Assembly (NCBI GenBank): GCA_013178165.1
Contig: JABLXG010000027.1
Location: 1-45,121, forward strand
DNA from: Anaerolineae bacterium
GTDB taxonomy: Bacteria; Chloroflexota; Anaerolineae; Aggregatilineales; Ch27
Direction: 5' to 3'
DNA: 45,121 nt
The notes under the pieces are model-generated. The model did no database searches and was not told where the DNA came from. It saw nothing but the letters and a program-made list of their open reading frames with translations. The stretch's first letter is position 1. Each line of letters begins with the position of its first letter. Position numbers and translations under genes: made by a program. Positions 26,822 to 35,934 of this stretch are shown here, piece by piece.

Positions 26822-27657
26822 GATCCCCGATCCTGCCCTGCAGCAGGCTCCTGGGTATCAAGCCAGCGCATCGAACGCCCATCACCGCCGTGCTGAACCA
26901 TGATAATCTCGGCAACTACGCTTACCGCGATCTCGCGGGGAGTCTCCGCCCTCAACTCAAGCCCTACCGGCGCGTGAACGCGGGCGAGTTGCTCGTCGCT
27001 AAACCCTGCCTGGCGCATGGCCTCAGCGGTCAAAGCCCAGCGCCGACGACTGCCAATCAGACCAATGTAACGCGCAGGAGACGCCAGAAGCACGGGCAGC
27101 AACTCCACATCAACAGTCTGCCCCCTCGTCATTGCCGCCACATAAGTCTGGCTGGTAATCGGGATATGCTTGGCCAGTTCTGCGGCAGGCGTGACGTAAT
27201 AGCCATCCATGTCCGGTATATGCGACGGCGTACACAGATCAGCCCGGTCATCACTAACCAGCACCCGGTACCCAACCCACTTCGCCAGAGCAGCCACTTC
27301 TTTGCCCACATGTCCGCATCCGATGACCAGCACCGTTGGTGGCGGCAACATCGGCTCGATAAAAACCTCCACCGTTCCTCCACAGACCCCTACATCGCCG
27401 GCAGCCATATCATTCATGCGATAAGTCAGCAAATCAGGTCGCGCAGTAGCAATAACCTGCTGCGCCGCCTCGATGACCTTCGACTCCAGCATGCCGCCGC
27501 CCACTGTACCGGCAATACGGCCGCCAAGCCATACGATCATCTTACTCCCTGCATGGCGCGGCACCGACCCTTGAGTGCGCACAACCGTCGCCAGGGCTAC
27601 GTCCTCGCCTTTCTCCTGTGCCTGCTGCAGCAACTTGAATAGGTCGTAATCGTTCAT
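26818..27657 (-). CDS. xdhC: XdhC/CoxI-family Mo-cofactor insertion protein
   Basis: XdhC-type proteins bind the molybdenum cofactor, protect it and deliver it, after sulfuration or an equivalent step, to hydroxylases. The 279-residue protein has the N-terminal XdhC/CoxI domain (ATVVRTQGSVPRHAGSKM, GTVGGGMLE, CGGTVEVFIEP) and the C-terminal Rossmann part (VIGCGHVGKEVAALA, SDDRADLC, IGLIGSRRR). Length is standard. I start at ATG 27657; a TTG at 27666 is in frame but less likely. It is coupled by GTGA to the phosphoesterase. Name follows R. capsulatus XdhC, not the E. coli FeS subunit of that name. Confidence 0.92.
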   Translation of the reverse strand: MNDYDLFKLLQQAQEKGEDVALATVVRTQGSVPRHAGSKMIVWLGGRIAGTVGGGMLESKVIEAAQQVIATARPDLLTYRMNDMAAGDVGVCGGTVEVFIEPMLPPPTVLVIGCGHVGKEVAALAKWVGYRVLVSDDRADLCTPSHIPDMDGYYVTPAAELAKHIPITSQTYVAAMTRGQTVDVELLPVLLASPARYIGLIGSRRRWALTAEAMRQAGFSDEQLARVHAPVGLELRAETPREIAVSVVAEIIMVQHGGDGRSMRWLDTQEPAAGQDRGS

Positions 27658-27707
27658 GGCTCCCAAGGGTGTTCCAGCGCCACAGGTCAGTTCAGCAAGC
27701 GGCTACC

Positions 27708-28715
27708 CTAAGCAGAATAGCCGTCTGCAAATGTGTCAATCATCAACCGTACGTCCTCACCAAGGGGGTAAAGCACCGGGCAGGTGCAACCGGCAGCAAC
27801 ATATTCCCGCACCTTAGCGCGCACTTCTTCCGGCGTTCCAGAGGCGGTCACCTGCTGGACCACATCGTCCGGTACGAGCACCATAGCGTTCTCGATCTGC
27901 TCTTCTGTGGCCGGCCAGGTCAACACCTGGTGGATTTCATCGAGCAATTCCTGGCTAACACCGCTCGCTTTCATGATGTGCGGCTGTTGCCCCAGATATT
28001 GGGTGACCAGTTTCCGCGCTGCATCCAGCGCCTTCTTACGGTCGCGATCTACCGAGGCAACGACCAGTTGTGGCCGGTCAATATCGTCTATCCGCCTGCC
28101 GCTGAGCTTCAGGCCCTTTTCGAGCTGCGCCAGGGCTTCCTCGTTGTACTTCGGCGACACAAGATAGTTGAGCAATACCCCATCAGCTATCTCACCGGTC
28201 AACGCCAGCATGTTTGGACCGGTCGCCCCAATATAAATCGGCACATTGCGCGGTTCCCGGCGACCATGCACCACATCCAGCTCCACGCCATGCATCTTTA
28301 CGAACTCACCCTCGTACGTCACGTTCTTCATGGCCAGCAGGGCGCGCACCACCTCAACCGTCTCGCGCATCGCCTTGAGCGGCTTCTGGCGGTCAATGCC
28401 TACGTTCCTGGCCAACGGGTCCCACCAGGCGCCAATTCCCAAGATGATCCGGTTCGGAGCTAGGTCGTCCAGCGTCAGGAACGTTGAGGCAATCAGCGCC
28501 GCATTGCGCGTCCAGTTGTTGATCACACCGGAGCCAATCTTGATCCTGGTGGTTGTTGCGGCAAAGGCCGCCATTGGCACAATGGCATCCCGTACCAGCC
28601 GGCTCTCGGCCTGCCAGACCGCTTCAAAACCTTTGCTTTCCGCGTATCGAACATACTCGATTGCCGCGCTCAGTTCATGGGCGTCCTGCAAATAGAGGGC
28701 TACTCGGTCAGCCAT
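27708..28715 (-). CDS. LLM-class flavin/F420-dependent oxidoreductase
   Basis: A TIM-barrel oxidoreductase of the luciferase-like monooxygenase class, 335 residues. Seen motifs include [54 protein letters not shown] and the late VLYPLGEDV. Members closest in pattern to methylenetetrahydromethanopterin reductase use coenzyme F420 rather than FMN. Its ATG overlaps the cofC stop as TGATG, so it is translationally coupled to an F420 biosynthesis gene, which argues strongly that F420 is the cofactor. The substrate is unknown; the surrounding island suggests a purine-derived heterocycle, a speculation from context only. Confidence 0.88.
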   Translation of the reverse strand: MADRVALYLQDAHELSAAIEYVRYAESKGFEAVWQAESRLVRDAIVPMAAFAATTTRIKIGSGVINNWTRNAALIASTFLTLDDLAPNRIILGIGAWWDPLARNVGIDRQKPLKAMRETVEVVRALLAMKNVTYEGEFVKMHGVELDVVHGRREPRNVPIYIGATGPNMLALTGEIADGVLLNYLVSPKYNEEALAQLEKGLKLSGRRIDDIDRPQLVVASVDRDRKKALDAARKLVTQYLGQQPHIMKASGVSQELLDEIHQVLTWPATEEQIENAMVLVPDDVVQQVTASGTPEEVRAKVREYVAAGCTCPVLYPLGEDVRLMIDTFADGYSA

Positions 28716-29395
28716 CAGGGTTTCTCCTTTTGCGACACCGCCAGGATCGATTGCACTGCGTCAGAGGTGATCCCTGCCAAAGGCTCAACCCTATACCGCA
28801 GGCACAGGTTCAGGTACAACTGCAGATCATCGGGCGTATCCAGGTCGAGCATCAGTCGTTCAGAGCGAAAGATGTGCACGGTAGCCCTCATTGACTCTCC
28901 GCTGGAGATATACTGATGGAAGCTACCGTTGCCCAGCTGTGCAGGGAGCAAATTCGGTGGACGCATCAGCACAGCGTTTGTCCCATATTCGTGACGATCC
29001 GGGGTGACCACAAGCGATTGGTGGTAACGGCCCAGATCAACCAGCGTCCGCAGGTCTTCTTCAGCCAGCAGGGGCAAATCCGCTGGCAAAATGAGCACAG
29101 CCTGGGCATTCCAGCTGGCAATCATCTGTGTGGCCCGTTCCAGCGAAGCGCTCAGGGCTGGTGTGCCACTTTCCTGCACTGTTCGTGCGCCGTGCCTGCG
29201 GGCTACGACAAGTGCACGGCTGTCCCGGCTGATCACCAGAATACCGCTCACCGCCGCACTCCGTTCCAGCACCGCCACTGTATGGCTCAGCATCTCGGTC
29301 GCCAGCTGTTCGCGCACTTCTGCGGCCAGTACTGGCGCCAGCCGACTCTTGGCCCGGTTCAGCGGCTTGACCGGAACGATCGCCCAGACACTCAC
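28715..29395 (-). CDS. cofC: 2-phospholactate/phosphoenolpyruvate guanylyltransferase of F420 synthesis
   Basis: CofC (FbiD) makes the guanylylated three-carbon acid used by CofD to build F420-0. The 226-residue product has the nucleotide-binding [17 protein letters not shown] at 7-23, LPADLPLL in the middle and [10 protein letters not shown] later, matching the family. Start is GTG with GGAGG nine bases before it. A 132-base gap without a gene separates it from cofE upstream. CofD, CofG and CofH are not in the window, so F420 synthesis needs genes elsewhere. Confidence 0.9.
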   Translation of the reverse strand: MSVWAIVPVKPLNRAKSRLAPVLAAEVREQLATEMLSHTVAVLERSAAVSGILVISRDSRALVVARRHGARTVQESGTPALSASLERATQMIASWNAQAVLILPADLPLLAEEDLRTLVDLGRYHQSLVVTPDRHEYGTNAVLMRPPNLLPAQLGNGSFHQYISSGESMRATVHIFRSERLMLDLDTPDDLQLYLNLCLRYRVEPLAGITSDAVQSILAVSQKEKP

Positions 29396-29527
29396 GTAAA
29401 GTCGTCCTCCACCCTACCCTTCCAACGAAGCATACCCATCGTCCTACAACTACCTCAATTGTAACGCAGATGCTCCAGCCATGTCCGTTTAGTACAGCAA
29501 AAACGGTGTGCGTACGATCTGCAGCGG

Positions 29528-30298
29528 TTACTGATACAGATCAAACTCCGGATCGCGGTTCAAATCGGCGCTGCAACCCTGAGCTTCCGGCAACACCAAT
29601 CCGCGCACCAGAACCACCGGGCGACCCTCGTCTGCTTCCCCGCTGACCAGTCCCGCCGCCGCAGCAATGGCATCCGCCACAGCCACGATAGTCGATTTCA
29701 ACTCGCGGCCAAAAAGGTCCGCATGTCCTCGCAGGTCCAGCAAGGCGGGAATCCCGGCAATGCCGATCGCCGTGCCAACATTGCCAACCCGGAAGGGCCG
29801 TCCGTGGGTATCGCTCAGAATCACTCCAACCGCCACACCCGTCCGCGCCAGAAGACCTTCGCGGATACGCCGGGCAGACTGATCCGGGTCCTGAGGTAGC
29901 AGCAACACCCGGTCTTCATCTTTGGGGCCGATATTCGAACGGTCAATCCCGGCATTAGCCGATATAAATCCTAGGCGATGCCGGACGATCAACACGCCCT
30001 GCCGGTAACGTGACACAGTCTGCGACTCTTGCAGAATCGCTTCCACTAGTCGCGGATCCTTGCCGGTAACTTCGCCCAGGCGTCGAGCCTCGTCCGATGG
30101 CATAACCGTTCGCAAATCCAGCCAGCGATTCTCGGCCTTGGCGACAATCTTGGAGGTTACCACCACAACATCATGCGGTTGGAGTTCCAATTCGGCGCTG
30201 CGCAGGCCATCAATGATGAAGCTAACCAGATCATCACCCGGTTTCACCAGAGGTATCCCTGGCAAAGCCACCAGCATCAAGCGATCACCGGTATTCAC
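29528..30298 (-). CDS. cofE: Coenzyme F420-0:L-glutamate ligase
   Basis: Adds glutamate residues to F420-0 with GTP. The 256-residue protein has PGIPLVKPGDDL near residues 14-25, DVVVVTSKIVAKAE, LGFISANAGIDRSN and LSDTHGRPFRVGNVGTAIG, all CofE landmarks, and is of normal length for stand-alone CofE without the FbiB nitroreductase-like extension. Start is GTG overlapping the npdG stop by four bases (GTGA), so it is coupled to the reductase gene. After it, a gap of 132 bases leads to cofC with no gene seen. Confidence 0.93.
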   Translation of the reverse strand: MNTGDRLMLVALPGIPLVKPGDDLVSFIIDGLRSAELELQPHDVVVVTSKIVAKAENRWLDLRTVMPSDEARRLGEVTGKDPRLVEAILQESQTVSRYRQGVLIVRHRLGFISANAGIDRSNIGPKDEDRVLLLPQDPDQSARRIREGLLARTGVAVGVILSDTHGRPFRVGNVGTAIGIAGIPALLDLRGHADLFGRELKSTIVAVADAIAAAAGLVSGEADEGRPVVLVRGLVLPEAQGCSADLNRDPEFDLYQ

Positions 30299-30948
30299 GC
30301 GTCCAGTCCTGTAATCCGAATGCCCGCGCGTTTGCTTTTGTAACGGCTGTTGAGGCTGATCAACACCGGCGTCAGCGACTCCACAGCAATGGCATTTTGC
30401 AGTACTCCGGCGTCATATCCGCGCATACCGGCGGCTTCCACCAGTCTCAACACCTGTTCCTTAGCTTCCCGATCATTGCCACAAACCAGCACATCGCAAT
30501 CGATCAGTCCCTGCGGATCAGCCAGATGTTCAGCGCTCACATTCTGGAAAGCCGCCACAACCCGTACTTCCTCCCCTAGTAAGGCCTGCGCCTCCAGCGC
30601 CGCCGATTGGCCCGGCGGAAGGTGCACAGTTCGCACCTTGGGCGGCTGCAAGGGTACAGTTACGTCAATCAGGATTTTGCCCCGCAGAGCATCCCGCACA
30701 GCTTCCAGGGTATCCTTGTGTGCGCTATATGGAACAGTCAGCACCACCAGATCGGCCTGCGTTGCCGCGTCAAAGTTGCCCATCCCGGAGATCACCTCAG
30801 CGCCAATGATGGCATTCAGTTCCTTCGCCCGCATCTCGGCCCGTTCCGGACTTCTGGAACCGATGATGACCTTGTACCCGCTGGCGGCCCAGCGCACTGC
30901 CAACCCGGAGCCTTCGCTGCCGGTCCCTCCCAGTACGGCGATTGTCAT
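30295..30948 (-). CDS. npdG: NADPH-dependent F420 reductase
   Basis: Transfers hydride between NADP(H) and coenzyme F420 in the cytoplasm. The 217-residue product has the Rossmann start IAVLGGTGSEGSGLAVRWA, the NADP-binding GSRSPERA at 30-37 and the later VLTVPYSAHKD and AFQNVSAEHL, all typical of the NpdG/Fno family. ATG 30948 begins the recognised domain; the longer frame to 31086 adds an unrelated stretch overlapping the ssnA-like gene. The 92-base space before it holds no clear promoter. It is the first of the F420 genes in the transcript. Confidence 0.92.
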   Translation of the reverse strand: MTIAVLGGTGSEGSGLAVRWAASGYKVIIGSRSPERAEMRAKELNAIIGAEVISGMGNFDAATQADLVVLTVPYSAHKDTLEAVRDALRGKILIDVTVPLQPPKVRTVHLPPGQSAALEAQALLGEEVRVVAAFQNVSAEHLADPQGLIDCDVLVCGNDREAKEQVLRLVEAAGMRGYDAGVLQNAIAVESLTPVLISLNSRYKSKRAGIRITGLDA

Positions 30949-31040
30949 GACAGTCTTTGGTTCTGGCACAGAACACTTATCCTTCGCACCGCACAAGCCC
31001 AGACAAAACCGCAAATATGCCGACCCCCAGCCAGCCCATC

Positions 31041-32396
31041 CTACTGGCCGAGCACAGCACGGACATTCTGCTCGTAACGCTGCCATACCGCTGGTGCCAG
31101 CGCCAGCGCGGCCCTGGCGATTGCCGCCTCATTAAGCGTCACCAATTGGCGATCACGCATCAGCCAGCGCCCGGCCACCATCGTCGCTGTCACCATCGAA
31201 GCTTCAAAGCCAAAAATGATGTGCCAGGGCAAATTCCCCTCCGTCAGCGGCGTGTAGGGGTGGTAGTCCACCAGTATCAGGTCAGCCGCCGCACCTGTCT
31301 CAAGCGCACCGAATCGCTGCCCCGGAAAGAAGGTCTCCACGAGGCGAGCGTTATTGTGAACGGCCATATGGGCAATCCCATCGCCCGGTGCGCGCCTCGG
31401 GTCTCGGTTAGCCACCTTGTGCAACAGGTAGGCAGCCTTCCATTCCGCCCACATGTTATTGGAAAAACCATCGTTGCCCAGCACAACCCGCATCTGGCCG
31501 CGCAGCAGCGTATCCAGGGGCGCCGCCCCCACGCCATTGTTCATGTTGGAGCGCGGCTGGTGGGAGACCCACGTGCCCGTCCGGCGCAAAGTCTCCAGCT
31601 CCCAGGCGTCAGTATGCACGCAATGCGCCACGATCGTCCGCGGCCCGAGGATTCCTGCCCGCTCAAGCCGATCTACAACGCGCACCCCATACTGCCGCAG
31701 GCTGTGATCCTGGTCGGCCTCGTGCTCGGCGACATGAATGTGAAAACCCGTCCCCAGGCCAGCCGCAGCCGCCGTACACTTTGCCAGCGTCTCATCGCTA
31801 ACCGTCAGCCCCGCATGCAGACCAAAAGTCGCCCTGACGAGTGGCCGCGCCTGACATGACTTCAGAAAACGCACATTCTCAGCGATCCCGGCTTCGGCCT
31901 TCTCCGGGCCATCCCGATCGGTTACCTCGTAACAGAGAACAGCCCGCAGTCCTGCCTCTTCCACGGCATCCGCAATGACATCCAGGCTGCCATCGATGCA
32001 GTTCGGGCTGGCATGGTGATCGATGAGGGTAGTCGTGCCATGTTTGATGGCATCAACCAGGCTCACCAGAGCACTCAGGCGCACAGCCTCATGGTCCAGC
32101 GCTTTGTCCAGCGGCCACCATAACCGCTCCAGAATCTCCGGGAAGTTCTTAGGGGCCGGGCCGGGAATGGCCAGCCCGCGCGCATAGGCGCCATAAAAGT
32201 GCGTATGGGCGCAAATGTTGCCGGGCATCACCAGTTGGCCCCCGGCATCGACCCGTTCATCATCCGGATACCGCGTCATCAGATCACGAGTGACACCGAT
32301 ATCCGTAATGACGCCACTGTCGATCCGCAGCGCGCCGCCGGCAATGATGCGCGGCATTTCCCCCCAGGTCACCAGTGTTCCATTGATGATCAGCAT
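31041..32396 (-). CDS. ssnA: SsnA-like aminohydrolase of the purine island
   Basis: An amidohydrolase-superfamily enzyme, 451 residues, resembling SsnA and chlorohydrolase/guanine-deaminase-type proteins. Metal-site residues are H64 and H66 (ICAHTHFY), HVAEHEAD, HCVHTD and the Asp in GNDGFSNN. SsnA of E. coli lies in the corresponding xdh-yge-yqe region and is implicated in purine ring-fragment hydrolysis. Start is ATG 32396 with GAGG five bases before it, eight bases after the preceding gene. Substrate is uncertain: guanine, a ring-opening intermediate or another amino-heterocycle are possible. Confidence 0.85.
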   Translation of the reverse strand: MLIINGTLVTWGEMPRIIAGGALRIDSGVITDIGVTRDLMTRYPDDERVDAGGQLVMPGNICAHTHFYGAYARGLAIPGPAPKNFPEILERLWWPLDKALDHEAVRLSALVSLVDAIKHGTTTLIDHHASPNCIDGSLDVIADAVEEAGLRAVLCYEVTDRDGPEKAEAGIAENVRFLKSCQARPLVRATFGLHAGLTVSDETLAKCTAAAAGLGTGFHIHVAEHEADQDHSLRQYGVRVVDRLERAGILGPRTIVAHCVHTDAWELETLRRTGTWVSHQPRSNMNNGVGAAPLDTLLRGQMRVVLGNDGFSNNMWAEWKAAYLLHKVANRDPRRAPGDGIAHMAVHNNARLVETFFPGQRFGALETGAAADLILVDYHPYTPLTEGNLPWHIIFGFEASMVTATMVAGRWLMRDRQLVTLNEAAIARAALALAPAVWQRYEQNVRAVLGQ

Positions 32397-32403
32397 AGCA
32401 GCC

Positions 32404-33096
32404 TCAATCAATATCAAGTAGCCCACCCGCCGGGAGCGAACCGCCCATCGCCTGCGTTCTGGCGCGTACATCGGCGACCACCCGCGCAATGGCCTCCGGG
32501 CTGTTCTCAAGGGGTAACTGCACCCTGTCGGTCGAGATCACAGGAGCTGTGGTGGCAACCAACTCCCCTTCCCGGCAGGATACCTTCAGCTGCGCGCCCC
32601 CGTCATCGGAAATCTGCTCTGCCTCCCAGATCCGCTCTGCGGGGATGCCGGCATTACGCAGGGCATAGTACACCCGATCCACAAAGCAATCCGCCGTGCT
32701 GTAAAGATCGCTGATCTGTTTGGCAGCCATGAAGCGGTCCCACGTCGTGTAGATGAATGTGATCGGTCGTCGCGTTGGATTCGCGATGGGAGGAATCCTT
32801 TCCCGCAGTTCGCCCAGCTGGACTTTGTAGTAGAGATGCCCGGCGCGAGGATGGCCTGCCTCATCCGGCAGGAGATCACGCCGGCGTACCAGCTCATGGC
32901 CGGTACGCCGCGCGTAGAAATGAATCCCGCCGTTACGTTCGCCGAACGCGCGGCTTAGAAAGAATGCCAGATACTCCGCATGTATCCCGCCGCTGATCCG
33001 CCCCTGGGGGATGCGGTACCAGTGATCATACCGCACATGATCCAGATCCCTGACGCGGTTGACCACGCCAACCAGGACACGGTCTTCAGGATACAT
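32404..33096 (-). CDS. Unknown 230-aa protein with WYRIP motif
   Basis: I cannot assign a function. The soluble 230-residue product begins YPEDRVLVGVVNRVRDLD, has HWYRIPQGRI near residues 25-34, IHFYARRTGHE, a His-Pro-Arg-Ala stretch before LYYKVQLGEL, and RRPITFIYTTWDRFMAA near 109-125, then a C-terminal mixed domain. The motifs look like a conserved family seen in Chloroflexota as I recall, but I cannot name it. Start ATG 33096 follows the PLP gene by 10 bases. Lying between the PLP enzyme and SsnA it is probably cotranscribed. Confidence 0.7.
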   Translation of the reverse strand: MYPEDRVLVGVVNRVRDLDHVRYDHWYRIPQGRISGGIHAEYLAFFLSRAFGERNGGIHFYARRTGHELVRRRDLLPDEAGHPRAGHLYYKVQLGELRERIPPIANPTRRPITFIYTTWDRFMAAKQISDLYSTADCFVDRVYYALRNAGIPAERIWEAEQISDDGGAQLKVSCREGELVATTAPVISTDRVQLPLENSPEAIARVVADVRARTQAMGGSLPAGGLLDID

Positions 33097-33106
33097 GCGG
33101 CAGACC

Positions 33107-34507
33107 CTATACGACCGGGTGTTCCTTCCGCCACGCCAGCAGCCGCGAATCGATCTCGCCAACAAGTTGCTGGTGGTCGATCCACCACTGCTGACTCAGC
33201 TGAACGTTGAGTTCCTCGACGGTCTTGCCCTGTTGTTCTACCCAGGTGTAGTACTTGAGATTGTGCCACTGGCGGCGATTCTCGGGTGTGCCGCGCTTGA
33301 TCCAGTCGGTCTTCTGCCACTGTAGAAGGCCCCGAATGGCGGCGGTAGCCTCTGCCTCATCCATCGGCCCGTACTTACGGGCCATATCGGCCATGACGCT
33401 GTGATAGCGATCCATGCCATCGGTGGCGATGGTCACGATGACATCATCCGCGCCCATCGCATAGTACTTAGCCGTTTTGATCGCGCCAATGATGTTGCAG
33501 ATGCTGCTGATACCCAGGATACGCCCGAGTTTTTCAACCAGCTCTTCATCCAACCCGAACCGTTTGACCAGAGTTTCCCGCCCGGCTTCCTCAGCGAAGA
33601 CTTGCAGCACACGCTTGGTCTCAATGTCATCAATGCACATGATCGCGTCCATATTCATCACATTGTGGATCCACGTCACATGCTTGTCGCCAATACCCTG
33701 AATGTCATGCCCGCCATAGCCGTTGTTGTATAGAGTCGGGCACTGGATCGGTTCCAGACCCACGATCTTGTGATCAGGCCAGAGCTGCTTGAGCCGGTCA
33801 CCGGCGGCAATAGTCCCGGCGCTGCCCATCGCGGATACATAGGCGCTAACAGAACCTTTACCAATTCCCTGTGCTGCCAGTTCGCCGGCAAGTTCTGCAA
33901 TCGTGTTGCCGGTCACATAGTAATGAAACCGGTAGTTGCCCATCACTTCGAACTGGTTGAGGATGCGGACGTTCGGGTCCGCCCGTCGCAGTTCCCAGGT
34001 CTTGTCGTAGATCTCCTTGACATTGCTTTCGCAACCGGGGGTCTTGATGACCTGAGCGCCATAAGCTTCGATCAGATCAAACCGTTCCTGGCTCATCTCT
34101 TCGGGCAGGATCACGATACCCCGGTATCCCATACGCCCGCCAATCCAGGCCCCGCCAATCCCATAATTGCCGGTGGACGGCCAGACCAGCGTGTGCCGGT
34201 CGGTGTCAACCTCGTTGAACAGCGTCTTCTCAGCCAGAACGGAATAGGCCGCGCCCACCTTATGGCTTCCGCTGGGAAAGTCAGCGCCATACAGCACCAC
34301 AATGTTGGCTTCGATACCGGTCAATGCCTTGGGCAGAACAACATGGTAAACCTCATTGCGCTCGTTCCGCCAGGTTACGTTGAACAGGTTGATCGGCGCA
34401 AGAGGGTCTTCCCGTCTGGCTTTCACAGCGCGAGCACGTACATCAGGGTCAATCCGGGAAGGATGCAGCATTTCCTCAAATGTTGGACCTAGATAAGCTG
34501 GGCACAT
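33107..34507 (-). CDS. PLP-dependent fold-type II enzyme (TrpB/cysteine-synthase-like)
   Basis: A 466-residue pyridoxal-phosphate enzyme. The cofactor lysine is probably K83 in PSGSHKVGAAYS, a pattern closer to TrpB-type SHK motifs than to E. coli diaminopropionate ammonia-lyase (NAFK). Other visible parts are WPSTGNYGIGGAWIG (the Ser/Thr-Gly-Asn substrate loop), SAMGSAGTIAAG and VTIATDGMDRY. In purine islands an ammonia-lyase (YgeX) finishes the pathway, and this enzyme could play that role, but the sequence does not prove it. ATG 34507 has GGAGGAG about eight bases before it. Substrate unknown. Confidence 0.83.
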   Translation of the reverse strand: MCPAYLGPTFEEMLHPSRIDPDVRARAVKARREDPLAPINLFNVTWRNERNEVYHVVLPKALTGIEANIVVLYGADFPSGSHKVGAAYSVLAEKTLFNEVDTDRHTLVWPSTGNYGIGGAWIGGRMGYRGIVILPEEMSQERFDLIEAYGAQVIKTPGCESNVKEIYDKTWELRRADPNVRILNQFEVMGNYRFHYYVTGNTIAELAGELAAQGIGKGSVSAYVSAMGSAGTIAAGDRLKQLWPDHKIVGLEPIQCPTLYNNGYGGHDIQGIGDKHVTWIHNVMNMDAIMCIDDIETKRVLQVFAEEAGRETLVKRFGLDEELVEKLGRILGISSICNIIGAIKTAKYYAMGADDVIVTIATDGMDRYHSVMADMARKYGPMDEAEATAAIRGLLQWQKTDWIKRGTPENRRQWHNLKYYTWVEQQGKTVEELNVQLSQQWWIDHQQLVGEIDSRLLAWRKEHPVV

Positions 34508-34538
34508 GCCCGTTTCTCCTCCGTGAATGGTAGCGAGA

Positions 34539-34784
34539 TCAGCCTGCGTCTTCGCCCAGCAACCGGACTTCCAGACGCTTGAGCATGTCATACAGGACAT
34601 CGCGCCGGTGAGCCATATCGCGGTACAGCAGGTAATCCTCGTCGCTCATCTTGACCGTACCGCCGTCATTAGCTTCCAGCAGCGCCGCGATTTCCTTCGT
34701 GATCTTCTCGTATGCCAGCACAACCTCACGATACTTTTCGATCAGCGTGGATGTGGAGTCTTGCCCCTGCAGATTGTCGCTCAC
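34539..34784 (-). CDS. Small coiled-coil protein
   Basis: An 81-residue acidic, almost wholly helical protein with heptad-like leucines (LIEKYREVVLAYEKITKEI; LYDMLKRLEVRLLG). No membrane segment, no cysteine. Start is GTG with GGGAGG about seven bases before it. It lies between the glycosyltransferase and the PLP enzyme on the same strand. I know no function; a small partner or regulator of the PLP enzyme is conceivable. Confidence 0.6.
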   Translation of the reverse strand: MSDNLQGQDSTSTLIEKYREVVLAYEKITKEIAALLEANDGGTVKMSDEDYLLYRDMAHRRDVLYDMLKRLEVRLLGEDAG

Positions 34785-34815
34785 GGTTTCCCTCCCTCAA
34801 CAGCATGATTCCCCG

Positions 34816-35889
34816 CTAATCCTCGCCTGTCACCTTCTCCAACACCTCATTTGCCACATCGTTGCCCTGCGCTTTTTTATTCAGCGGCATGACTCCATGG
34901 CGTGGCGCTGCAGCACTTTCCTGACTTCTGGCCGGCTCAAAACCGTACGCCTCCGCAATGACGTAGAGAGGGCGCCGGCGCACCTCGTCATAGATACGGG
35001 CGATGTACTGCCCCATGATGTAGAAGAAAAACAGCTGGAACGAACTCAGCAACAGCAACACAATCAGCGTGGTTGCCTGCCCCTCGAAGATCAGCTGTCC
35101 TGTTGCCAGCCGCAGGAGGGCAACTACCGGTATAGCCAGCACAGCGATGACCGCCAGCGCCAGGCTGACGTGCATCGCCACCTGCAGAGGGAAAAACGAA
35201 AAACCCGTGATCGCATCCAGCGCAAAGCGGAACATCTTCCCCAGCGGATAGTGCGTCTCACCCCAGCGGCGCTGTTCCCGCACATAGGTTACGCCAGTCT
35301 GGCGGAACCCAACCCAGCTGGTCATTCCCCGGATGTATGGGTTGTGTTCGGGCATATGCCGCAGAGCAATAACCACTCGCCGATCCATGAGGCGAAAATC
35401 ACCGGTATCCAGCGGAATTTCAATCTCAGCGATCCGGTAGACCAGCCGGTAGAACAGCCGTGCCGTTTGCAGTTTGAACCAGCTTTCGCCTTCGCGTCTC
35501 TCGCGAACAGCATAGACGACGTCGTAGCCCTCTTTCCATCGCTCGATCATCTGGGGGATGATCTCCGGCGGATCCTGCAAATCAGCGTCGATCAGGATAA
35601 TCGCCTGTCCATCCGCATAGTCCAGGCCAGCCGTCACCGCGATCTGGTGGCCGAAGTTGCGGGAAAAGCTCAGGACACGCACCTGTGGGGCGCGGGCCTG
35701 CAATTCGCGCATCAACTGCAATGAATTATCCCGACTGCCATCATTGACCAGGATCAGTTCCCATGGTTCCCCTAGACTTTCCATAACAGCACTGATCCGG
35801 TCAAAGAGCGGGAAGATATTCCCTTCTTCGTTGTAGACCGGTGCAACTATCGAATAGACAGGCCCGCTCTTCATACCGTCACCCGCCAT
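34816..35889 (-). CDS. Family 2 glycosyltransferase with C-terminal membrane helices
   Basis: A polyprenyl-phosphate glycosyltransferase of the GtrB/DPM type, 357 residues. The GT2 domain has SIVAPVYNEEGN near the start, LVNDGSRDNS, the DXD-like IDADLQDPPE, and LMDRRVV. Two long C-terminal helices (about 235-265 and 275-300) anchor it. Such enzymes transfer a sugar to undecaprenyl phosphate for envelope glycans. It seems out of place inside purine genes, although the strand and spacing fit one transcript. ATG 35889 is used; ATG 35874 is an alternative. Confidence 0.87.
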   Translation of the reverse strand: MAGDGMKSGPVYSIVAPVYNEEGNIFPLFDRISAVMESLGEPWELILVNDGSRDNSLQLMRELQARAPQVRVLSFSRNFGHQIAVTAGLDYADGQAIILIDADLQDPPEIIPQMIERWKEGYDVVYAVRERREGESWFKLQTARLFYRLVYRIAEIEIPLDTGDFRLMDRRVVIALRHMPEHNPYIRGMTSWVGFRQTGVTYVREQRRWGETHYPLGKMFRFALDAITGFSFFPLQVAMHVSLALAVIAVLAIPVVALLRLATGQLIFEGQATTLIVLLLLSSFQLFFFYIMGQYIARIYDEVRRRPLYVIAEAYGFEPARSQESAAAPRHGVMPLNKKAQGNDVANEVLEKVTGED

Positions 35890-35934
35890 AACCGCAGCAA
35901 TTGATCTGCTGCGCTACCTCCCGCCAGACCGACC

